Both the position numbers and the translations under genes were made by a program. Below the pieces are notes generated by a model, which ran no database searches, was not told the origin of the DNA, and saw nothing but the letters and a program-made list of their open reading frames with translations. Below are positions 1 to 5,331 of a stretch of 5,573 bases of DNA, piece after piece; the stretch's first letter is position 1, and each line of letters opens with the position of its first letter. The stretch is from Planctomicrobium sp. (lineage in GTDB: Bacteria > Planctomycetota > Planctomycetia > Planctomycetales > Planctomycetaceae), in assembly GCA_018659505.1 (NCBI GenBank), contig JABJMI010000591.1:1-5573 (forward strand), read 5' to 3'.

Positions 1-890
1 CATTAACAACTTCTAAAAACGCAGGCATGGCATTTCGTGATTGGCCAACGTCCGATGGCTACCTCATGGTCACCTACCCTTGGCTGCAAGATTTTGCCAA
101 AGACTGGGATAAGTTCCTCGAACATGGTCACCGTTTAGCGGGAATGCTCATTGGGATGTGGTCCATCGCCTTGGTCGCCACGGCTTACTACACAAAGCAA
201 AGACGATCACTGAAACTACTTTCAATCGCAGTCTTAATTGGTGTCATCTGCCAAGGTCTGTTAGGTGGCTTTCGCGTTCAACTGGATGAACGTGGACTCG
301 CCATGATGCACGGAGCCTTCGCCGCACTTGTATTTACCCTCATGGGATCGGTGATTGTCCTCTCAAGTAAGGCTTGGGAAAATCCAGAACCTGAAACAGA
401 AAAAACGGCATTATTGACGCTTAAAGTTCTAGCGTCTCTAGTTGTCTTCGTACTTTTTACTCAATACCTCTTGGGGGGATTGATTCGTCACAAAGGAACT
501 GGATTACACGAGCATTTAGGACTCGGATTAGCTGCGTTGGGATTGATCTTTGTGAATTTCACATTCTCTGGGTTCTCGAATGTTTCCTGGTTGCGAAAGT
601 CTGGTTTCCTCTTGTTGATGATCGCGTTGGGACAAGTTGTCTTAGGTCTTGCAGCTTGGGTGATGAAGTATGGCTTTGCACCGTCTGGGTTTGTTGCAAC
701 CAATGATTCGATTCAACAAGTTGGTTTTCGCACCGCTCATACTGTTTGGGGAATCATAACTTTTCAGGTCGCAGTCATTCACTTACTGAAAGTATTCCGA
801 GTCAGTTCGGTCTCTCACTTCGAAGCACCAGAACCGATTGTGATCCGAAGTCCAAAGCAAACTTTAGCAGTTGAAGGGGGGCAGGAATGA
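1..890 (+). CDS. ctaA: Heme A synthase (CtaA/Cox15 family), 5' end missing
   Basis: Integral membrane enzyme that oxidises the C8 methyl of heme O to a formyl group, giving heme A for aa3-type oxidases. The reading frame is open to the left edge: the codons before the ATG at 27 read LTTSKNAG and run straight into MAFRDWPTSDGY, which matches the Cox15 'TTS..AGMA..DWPT..GY' segment after the first helix. The ATG at 27 is therefore internal and the true start and helix 1 lie upstream. Counting from M27 as residue 1: EHGHR at 32-36 (H35, heme-ligand type), H95 after the second visible helix, QYLLGGLIRH at 146-155, HEH at 161-163, RTAH with H238, and H252. These fit the two-fold repeated four-helix design with paired histidines. 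Seven membrane segments are visible, at about 36-55, 64-80, 92-113, 132-152, 163-182, 192-212 and 236-256, with a 30-residue polar tail. The stop overlaps the ctaB start (ATGA). Family assignment is firm; the missing N-terminus is seen directly. Confidence 0.93.
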   Translation, partial: LTTSKNAGMAFRDWPTSDGYLMVTYPWLQDFAKDWDKFLEHGHRLAGMLIGMWSIALVATAYYTKQRRSLKLLSIAVLIGVICQGLLGGFRVQLDERGLAMMHGAFAALVFTLMGSVIVLSSKAWENPEPETEKTALLTLKVLASLVVFVLFTQYLLGGLIRHKGTGLHEHLGLGLAALGLIFVNFTFSGFSNVSWLRKSGFLLLMIALGQVVLGLAAWVMKYGFAPSGFVATNDSIQQVGFRTAHTVWGIITFQVAVIHLLKVFRVSSVSHFEAPEPIVIRSPKQTLAVEGGQE

Positions 891-1840
891 GTACATCTTT
901 AGTCAATCCAGTTCACCCGAAAACACAAACCACAGCAGGTGCAGATCAACTTGAAGTTAAGTTACCGCTGACCGCTCGGTTGGCTTGCTACACAGAACTT
1001 GCCAAGCCTCGCATCGCCTTGATGGTGCTGCTATCCATGGGGGTCGGCTACTTGCTTGCCTCAGAGGGGCAGTGGTTTTTGATGCCATTGATCCATGCTT
1101 CTGTCGGTGTCGTCTTAGCGGTTGTCTCTGCGAGTGCGTTCAATCAAGTGATTGAACGGAAGACAGACGCCAAAATGCTGCGGACGGAAAACCGACCAAT
1201 TCCTGCTGGGAATCTATCGACTCGCGAAGTCATCGTCTTCGCAATTATTTGTACAGTGGTTTCATTCGTCTACTTGCTGATGACTGTCAATACATTGACC
1301 GCTGCCTTGACCGCTCTGACGACTTTCCTTTACGCAGCAGTTTATACTCCGCTCAAACGCTACACCACATTTTGCACAGCCATCGGAGCAATTCCGGGCG
1401 CTGCTCCACCCGTTCTCGGCTGGGTCGCAGCCGGGGGACAATTAAACCTTGCTTGCTTCTCATTGTTTGCAATCTTGTTCGTCTGGCAGTTTCCACATTT
1501 CCTGGCGATTGCCTGGATCTATAAAGATCAATACGCTGGGGCTGGTCTAAAGATGGTTCCCGGAGCAGGACGTTCTAAAATTGTCGGTGCAATTTCATTA
1601 GGGTACGCACTTGTGTTGTTGCCAATTAGTCTTCTGCCAAATCATTTCGGATTGGCTGGTGATGTTTACGGACTTGTCGCCATGGTGTTGGGGATTGCAT
1701 ATCTGTTTGCAGCGATTGGGTTTTATCGTGTTGAAAATCGAATGACTGCGCGTCGTTTATTGTTTGTCTCTCTTGTTTATCTGCCAGGAGTCTTACTGGC
1801 GTTGACGTTTGACCACTTAAGATTATTGAATTCATTATAA
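887..1840 (+). CDS. ctaB: Protoheme IX farnesyltransferase (heme O synthase, UbiA superfamily)
   Basis: Membrane prenyltransferase that adds a farnesyl group from farnesyl diphosphate to the heme B vinyl group, making heme O, the substrate of CtaA. It is 317 residues long, normal for the family with a slightly long polar N-terminus (about 1-35). The diphosphate/Mg-binding motif is N86-x3-E90-x3-D94, followed by RTENRPIPAG (99-108). Other family marks are YTPLKR (153-158), GAIPGAAPP (167-175), WQFPHF (200-205) and the second polar motif YKDQYAGAG (212-220). About eight to nine hydrophobic helices follow, ending in LLFVSLVYLPGVLLAL near the C-terminus. The first acidic position of the motif is Glu instead of Asp, which is also the case in some COX10 proteins, so activity is expected. 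The start is set by the ATGA overlap with ctaA and by a purine-rich ribosome site AAGGGGGG (874-881), five bases upstream. Translational coupling with ctaA fits two consecutive steps of one pathway. Confidence 0.95.
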   Translation: MSTSLVNPVHPKTQTTAGADQLEVKLPLTARLACYTELAKPRIALMVLLSMGVGYLLASEGQWFLMPLIHASVGVVLAVVSASAFNQVIERKTDAKMLRTENRPIPAGNLSTREVIVFAIICTVVSFVYLLMTVNTLTAALTALTTFLYAAVYTPLKRYTTFCTAIGAIPGAAPPVLGWVAAGGQLNLACFSLFAILFVWQFPHFLAIAWIYKDQYAGAGLKMVPGAGRSKIVGAISLGYALVLLPISLLPNHFGLAGDVYGLVAMVLGIAYLFAAIGFYRVENRMTARRLLFVSLVYLPGVLLALTFDHLRLLNSL

Positions 1841-1843
1841 GGA

Positions 1844-1886
1844 AATGGTGCGACTTGCACCGTTCAAGAATAGCGGTTTAGAACCG
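1844..1886 (+). promoter_or_regulatory. Two tandem stem-loops between ctaB and subunit III gene
   Basis: The 65-nt spacer holds two short inverted repeats. The first pairs AATGGTGC (1844-1851) with GCACCGTT (1857-1864) around loop GACTT: eight pairs, one of them T-G. The second pairs CGGTT (1874-1878) with AACCG (1882-1886) around TAG. No T-run follows the first, and only a five-T run (1899-1903) lies after the second, beyond the ribosome site. They are therefore not a standard terminator. They may mark mRNA processing or attenuation between the assembly genes and the structural gene. The pairing is seen; the function is inferred. Confidence 0.4.
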
Positions 1887-1905
1887 ACGATAAGGTAGTT
1901 TTTCC

Positions 1906-2919
1906 ATGTCTCATACAAGCCATCCTCCAGCCATGAAGATGGGTCTACCGATCTCCGACGCCAAACTCGGGATGTGGTTGTTCCTCGGTACGGAAATCAT
2001 GTTCTTCACCGCCTTCATCGGCACGTACATCGTGCTGTACTTTGGTTCGGTGGACGCCAATGGCGTTTCGGCCTGGCCCAAGGATACTGATGTGACACAC
2101 ATCAAAATCTGGGCAGGCGGATTGAATACGTTCATTCTTTTGACATCAAGTTATTTTGTGGTTGTTGCTCACGAAGCGATGTCGCAGAAGAATTTCGCTA
2201 AAGCACGCAAGTTTCTTTGGTTTACATTTATACTGGCTTGTGTTTTCCTCTCAGTGAAAGGTATCGAATACCGTGGCAAAATCAGCCATGAAATTTTGCC
2301 TGGAAAGGTTGCCGAAACTGAAGAACAAGCCATCCAGAAGATGAGTAGTGATATTGAATATCGCTACTACAACGAACTCGCAGCGACAGTCCCTAACATC
2401 GCGATTACAGATGTTGATGGTGATGGAACAGCCGATCGTGACTTCCCAACTGATCAGGCAATGATCAATTATCAACGATCCGCGGCATTGCCTCAACTGG
2501 TAGCAAATTCTGAAGGTGAGCAGAAAGAAGAATATGCAGCACTTCTGGCACTCGATGGAAAAGTTGCCAGCCTGAGAGAGATGATCTCAGCGAATAAGCT
2601 GACATATGCCCAAGCAGGGACTTTACTCCACGACATGACCGAAGATGAGGATTACGGAAGTATTTTGTCTGGCTTACATCTTGCCCATCCTATTTTGTAC
2701 GGCAACCTGTTTGCTTCCACCTACTTTCTAATGACAGGCTTCCATGCGATCCACGTAATTGTTGGAATGATTCTGTTTGCCATGGCACTCGCTCAAGGTA
2801 GCAATCTCAACGAAAATTGGTCGAACTGGGTCGAGAACGCAGGTCTTTACTGGCACTTTGTCGACTTGGTTTGGATCTTCCTGTTCCCGCTGCTGTACAT
2901 CATTCCTGGAAACATTTAA
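1906..2919 (+). CDS. coxC: Cytochrome c oxidase subunit III with large periplasmic insert
   Basis: Structural subunit III of the heme-copper oxidase, which packs against subunit I and supports its stability and proton uptake. It has five membrane helices, as in the short bacterial form (CyoC-like) lacking the first two of the mitochondrial protein: about 21-47, 68-92, 100-122, 266-297 and 312-335. Family marks are [11 protein letters not shown] (24-34, with the conserved membrane Glu E30), KGIEY (118-122), [12 protein letters not shown] (273-284) and [13 protein letters not shown] (315-327). At 337 residues it is much longer than the roughly 200 of the five-helix form. The excess is a polar segment, about 133-258, between helices 3 and 4, placed outside the cytoplasm by the usual topology. 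It contains [12 protein letters not shown] (169-180), resembling a calcium-binding EF-hand or dockerin loop. The start is supported by TAAGGTAG (1891-1898), with AAGG ten bases before ATG. Codon use changes sharply within the gene: G/C-ending codons are 38 of 45 at residues 15-59 but 18 of 45 at 76-120 (hand count). Confidence 0.93.
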   Translation: MSHTSHPPAMKMGLPISDAKLGMWLFLGTEIMFFTAFIGTYIVLYFGSVDANGVSAWPKDTDVTHIKIWAGGLNTFILLTSSYFVVVAHEAMSQKNFAKARKFLWFTFILACVFLSVKGIEYRGKISHEILPGKVAETEEQAIQKMSSDIEYRYYNELAATVPNIAITDVDGDGTADRDFPTDQAMINYQRSAALPQLVANSEGEQKEEYAALLALDGKVASLREMISANKLTYAQAGTLLHDMTEDEDYGSILSGLHLAHPILYGNLFASTYFLMTGFHAIHVIVGMILFAMALAQGSNLNENWSNWVENAGLYWHFVDLVWIFLFPLLYIIPGNI

Positions 2920-2925
2920 TTTTAA

Positions 2926-2966
2926 TCTTCATCATCGCTTCCTAAACAAGACACCATTGGTGAAGA
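2926..2966 (+). promoter_or_regulatory. Stem-loop just upstream of the subunit IV ribosome site
   Basis: TCTTCATCA (2926-2934) can pair with TGGTGAAGA (2958-2966) to give nine pairs, one of them T-G, around a 23-nt loop. The 3' arm ends where the ribosome site begins, so the fold would place the site at the base of a helix. A stem this size could occur by chance in a spacer of this length, and no function is shown. Confidence 0.25.
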
Positions 2967-2972
2967 GAAAAG
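2966..2972 (+). promoter_or_regulatory. Ribosome binding site fixing the subunit IV start
   Basis: GAGAAAAGG ends at 2972, eight bases before the ATG at 2981. The reading frame stays open upstream into the subunit III gene as far as an ATG at 2777, but that extension would add 68 unrelated residues. The purine-rich site together with the family-like N-terminus supports 2981. Confidence 0.65.
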
Positions 2973-2980
2973 GCCCAAAC

Positions 2981-3373
2981 ATGGACCACGCACATTCAGA
3001 ATCTCATCCGCATGTGAACTATTTATTTGTGTTTCTTGCACTTTGTGTTTGCACAGCGCTTTCAGTGATTTTCGATGTTGTCGAGATGTCACCTTCACTT
3101 TTGGTGTTTGCCGTACTGGCAGTCGCAGTTGCCAAGGCGTCTTTTGTGATGACTTACTTTATGCACCTAAAATTTGAAGGTCGCTGGAAGTTCATCATTC
3201 TGATGCCGACTGCAATCTTAGGAGTTGGTTTGATGGTCGCTTTGGCTCCAGATATTGCCATGCACTATTACGACTATGACGTCATGCAATCCCAGGTCGA
3301 TCCTCCTGAGCATGGTCACGATGCCGGCCACGGAACGCATGCAGTTGAAGAAACGACTGAAGCACATCATTGA
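2981..3373 (+). CDS. coxD: Cytochrome c oxidase subunit IV (small prokaryotic type), histidine-rich ends
   Basis: Small accessory membrane subunit of the bacterial oxidase (caa3/CyoD-like subunit IV family), thought to help assembly or stability of the complex. It has 130 residues and three hydrophobic helices at about 13-33, 37-60 and 70-91. The family signature is at the end of helix 2: VAKASFVMTYFMHLKFEGRW (50-69), where YFMHLKFE (59-66) is typical. The N-terminus is MDHAHSESHPH, with four histidines in eleven residues. The C-terminal tail (95-130) has H95, H111, H113, H117, H120, H129 and H130 in an acidic context; such tails can bind metal, though this is inferred. Helix 1 also contains CVC (22-24). 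The gene starts 61 nt after the subunit III gene and is the last of its unit, followed by an intrinsic terminator. Primary sequence is poorly conserved in this family, so the call rests on size, helices, the signature and the neighbour. Confidence 0.88.
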   Translation: MDHAHSESHPHVNYLFVFLALCVCTALSVIFDVVEMSPSLLVFAVLAVAVAKASFVMTYFMHLKFEGRWKFIILMPTAILGVGLMVALAPDIAMHYYDYDVMQSQVDPPEHGHDAGHGTHAVEETTEAHH

Positions 3374-3401
3374 TTGTGAATTTTCCCTGAGGACAAACAT
3401 G

Positions 3402-3431
3402 AACCGGTTTCAGCGATGAGACCGGTTTTTT
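3402..3431 (+). terminator. Rho-independent terminator after the oxidase genes
   Basis: AACCGGTTTC (3402-3411) pairs with GAGACCGGTT (3418-3427) to give ten pairs with one T-G wobble. The loop is AGCGAT, and a run of six T follows (3426-3431, partly in the stem). It lies 28 nt after the subunit IV stop and 98 nt before the next gene. It separates the oxidase unit from the ABC transporter operon. Confidence 0.88.
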
Positions 3432-3446
3432 AATGTAACGAACCCT

Positions 3447-3500
3447 ATTCACTTGCAGGCGTTAATCTCCAGAGTGAATTTGACACCCGGTACTTAAGTA
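3447..3500 (+). promoter_or_regulatory. Candidate promoter/operator region of the ABC operon
   Basis: Between the terminator and the ABC ATPase start lie three signals. ATTCACT (3447-3453) is repeated inverted as AGTGAAT (3473-3479), 19 nt apart. TTGACA (3480-3485) is an exact -35 consensus. TACTTAAGTA (3491-3500) is a perfect 10-bp palindrome. No good -10 box sits at the ideal 17-nt spacing (TCCACT at 3503-3508 is poor; TAAACT at 3499-3504 is too close). A promoter is expected here because a terminator precedes and a three-gene operon follows, but its exact position is uncertain. Confidence 0.35.
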
Positions 3501-3529
3501 AACTCCACTCAGATACATTTCGAGTTAAC

Positions 3530-4459
3530 ATGACCGCAGTCTCTGTTCAAGAACTTGAATTTCGATATGGGGAACGTGTTGCCTTAAACAATGTTTCTTT
3601 CCAAATACCCAGCGGAGAAATCTTCGGAGTTCTAGGACCAAATGGAGGGGGCAAGTCGACTCTCTTTCGAGTTCTCTCAACACTGTTACCAATTCAAGGT
3701 GGAAATGCTGAAGTCATGGGGCTGGATGTCAAACAGCGAGCCGATGCAGTCCGACGAGCAATTGGCGTCACCTTTCAATCTCCCAGCCTTGACCTCAAGT
3801 TGACCGTCATTGAAAACCTGAAAGTGCAAGGGCATTTATACGGACTCTTCGGAAGGACTCTTCGCGAACGCTGCGGAGTTGTGATGGAACAATTGGGCAT
3901 CGTTGATCGAGCCGGTGACCTCGCTGAGAGGCTTTCCGGCGGCTTGAAACGTAGAGTCGAAATTGCGAAGTGCCTGCTGCATTCACCACAAGTCCTACTG
4001 ATGGACGAACCAAGTACGGGACTCGACCCCGGAGCAAGATACGATCTCTGGCAGATTCTGTTCAAGCTCCGCAAAGAATCAAACGTGACAATTCTCATTA
4101 CGACTCATCTCATGGAAGAAGCGGATCTCTGCGACAGACTGTGCATCTTAGATGAAGGGAATCTCATTGCAGAAGGTCCGCCAGATGAACTCAGGAATCT
4201 TGTCGGTGGCGATAGTCTTTTGATCGAAGGACAGAACTTACCTGAACTCTCAAAGGATCTAGAAGCCGAACTCACTCTTGAAGTGCAGCAGGTTGGCGGC
4301 TCATTAAGAATTGAACATCAAGATGGGCATCAACTTCTCTCGCAGATTGCAACGAGATATGCCGGACGATTCACGAGATTAACGCTCGGAAAACCTTCAC
4401 TGGAAGACGTGTTTATCAAACTCACGGGGCGTACACTCGATGCAGGAGAAACTGAATGA
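3530..4459 (+). CDS. ABC transporter ATP-binding protein, DrrA-like exporter class
   Basis: Cytoplasmic ATPase that powers a two-component ABC-2 exporter together with the next gene product. The ABC domain covers about 4-215: Walker A GPNGGGKST (36-44), Q-loop TFQSPSLD (81-88, Q83), signature LSGGLKRRVEIAK (135-147), Walker B VLLMDEPSTGLDP (155-167, catalytic E160), and switch H193 in ITTHLMEEA (190-198). All catalytic residues are present, so it should be active. The C-terminal part (about 220-309) ends in GKPSLEDVFIKLTGRTL (287-303), the tail typical of the daunorubicin-resistance type ATPase subfamily. The length of 309 is normal. The start gives the expected N-terminus (SVQELEFRYGERVALNNVSF), but no clear ribosome site precedes the ATG, only a weak CGAG. 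The stop overlaps the permease start by ATGA. The substrate cannot be read from the sequence; drug, polysaccharide, metal or cofactor-linked export are all possible. Its position beside oxidase genes suggests a respiratory-biogenesis role by inference only. Confidence 0.93.
   Translation: MTAVSVQELEFRYGERVALNNVSFQIPSGEIFGVLGPNGGGKSTLFRVLSTLLPIQGGNAEVMGLDVKQRADAVRRAIGVTFQSPSLDLKLTVIENLKVQGHLYGLFGRTLRERCGVVMEQLGIVDRAGDLAERLSGGLKRRVEIAKCLLHSPQVLLMDEPSTGLDPGARYDLWQILFKLRKESNVTILITTHLMEEADLCDRLCILDEGNLIAEGPPDELRNLVGGDSLLIEGQNLPELSKDLEAELTLEVQQVGGSLRIEHQDGHQLLSQIATRYAGRFTRLTLGKPSLEDVFIKLTGRTLDAGETE
4444..4449 (+). promoter_or_regulatory. Ribosome binding site of the ABC permease
   Basis: AGGAGA lies six bases before the ATG at 4456, inside the end of the ATPase gene. 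This near-consensus site supports the overlapping start and contrasts with the weak sites of the ATPase and of the gene at 5328. Confidence 0.75.
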
Positions 4460-5331
4460 GTAGTGCAGATCCCCCTATTATTGCTGGTCCTAACACAGAC
4501 CTAGCGGCGCCAAAATCGGCACTATGGACATCCATCTATACGTTGGCAGTCCGTGAAGTGACACGTTTCCTTCGGCAACGATCTCGACTCGTAGGCGCAA
4601 TCGGGCAGCCATTAGTTTTCTGGATTCTATTCGGTGCAGGTCTGGCAGGTTCGTTCGCGATGCCTGGGGCAGATGCTGAGAATGGCTTGTCGTTTCAAGA
4701 ATATTTCTTACCAGGGATTGCGGTTCTGATTGTTCTATTCACCTCGATCTTTTCTTCAATCTCAGTCATTCAGGACCGTAACGAAGGCTTCATGCAGGGA
4801 GTTTTGGTTGCTCCTGTTCCGCGCTCTTCGATTGTCTTAGGAAAAGTCTTAGGCGGGACGGCACTTGCTTTGTTTCAAGCGATGTTGTTCTTACTTCTTG
4901 CTCCGCTGCTTCAGTTTGTGCATTTAGCTCCCCAGATGGAATTCAATTATCCGGTTCTGGTCATTCTGAAAGCTCTGTTTTTTCTATTTTGGATATCACT
5001 TGGCTTAACAGCGTTAGGGTATCTGTTCGCGTGGAAGATCGATTCAGTACAGGGTTACCATGGTGTGATGAGCATCGTATTATTACCGATGTGGCTGTTG
5101 TCGGGAGCGTTCTTCCCCGGTTCAGGCAGCACTTGGATGACATGGGTCATGCGAGCGAATCCACTAACCTACGGTGTCGCTGGACTACGAAAAACATTAG
5201 TTGCAGACCCGCAGCGACTCCCAGAGTTCCCTCCGGAATGGCTCTGTTATGTCGTGACAATCGGGTTTGCATTAGTTTGTTTGTTTGTTGATGTCTGGAT
5301 GACACGTCGAGACCCCGTGGTGGCGTCATGA
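4456..5331 (+). CDS. ABC-2 type transporter permease (DrrB-like)
   Basis: Membrane partner of the preceding ATPase, forming the translocation path of an exporter. It has 291 residues. An N-terminal polar stretch (1-25) is followed by an amphipathic segment, REVTRFLRQR (33-42), as usual in this family. Six hydrophobic segments lie at about 45-67, 84-105, 128-153, 165-193, 203-221 and 262-282. Family marks are IQDRNEGFMQGVLVAPVPR (105-123) between helices 2 and 3, the SGAFFP motif (216-221) and NPLTYGVAGLR (235-245) before the last helix. These fit the ABC-2 membrane fold of DrrB and NodJ-type exporters. No separate substrate domain is present, so the pair probably works as ATPase and permease homodimers. 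It overlaps the ATPase stop by ATGA and its own stop overlaps the next start by ATGA, which implies one translationally coupled three-gene operon. The substrate is unknown. Confidence 0.92.
   Translation: MSSADPPIIAGPNTDLAAPKSALWTSIYTLAVREVTRFLRQRSRLVGAIGQPLVFWILFGAGLAGSFAMPGADAENGLSFQEYFLPGIAVLIVLFTSIFSSISVIQDRNEGFMQGVLVAPVPRSSIVLGKVLGGTALALFQAMLFLLLAPLLQFVHLAPQMEFNYPVLVILKALFFLFWISLGLTALGYLFAWKIDSVQGYHGVMSIVLLPMWLLSGAFFPGSGSTWMTWVMRANPLTYGVAGLRKTLVADPQRLPEFPPEWLCYVVTIGFALVCLFVDVWMTRRDPVVAS

Noticed and set aside
488..703. Antisense open frame opposite ctaA
   Set aside because: Its translation resembles no family and it covers conserved helices of CtaA; typical chance frame.
1249..1524. Same-strand open frame within ctaB in another frame
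   Set aside because: It overlaps conserved CtaB motifs, has no ribosome site, and its translation is Ser/Arg/Leu-rich without family features.
2952..2962. Small hairpin CACC-ATT-GGTG before subunit IV
   Set aside because: Only four pairs, and it competes with the longer pairing at 2926-2966; too short to support.
2777..2980. A 5' extension of the subunit IV frame overlapping the subunit III gene, giving a 198-residue protein
   Set aside because: The extra 68 residues are an out-of-frame reading of subunit III, unrelated to the family. A good ribosome site and a family-like N-terminus sit at 2981.
3775..4098. Antisense open frames of 76 and 107 codons opposite the ABC ATPase
   Set aside because: They lie fully opposite a gene with intact Walker and signature motifs, have basic low-complexity translations, no recognisable domain and no ribosome site. 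They are shadows.
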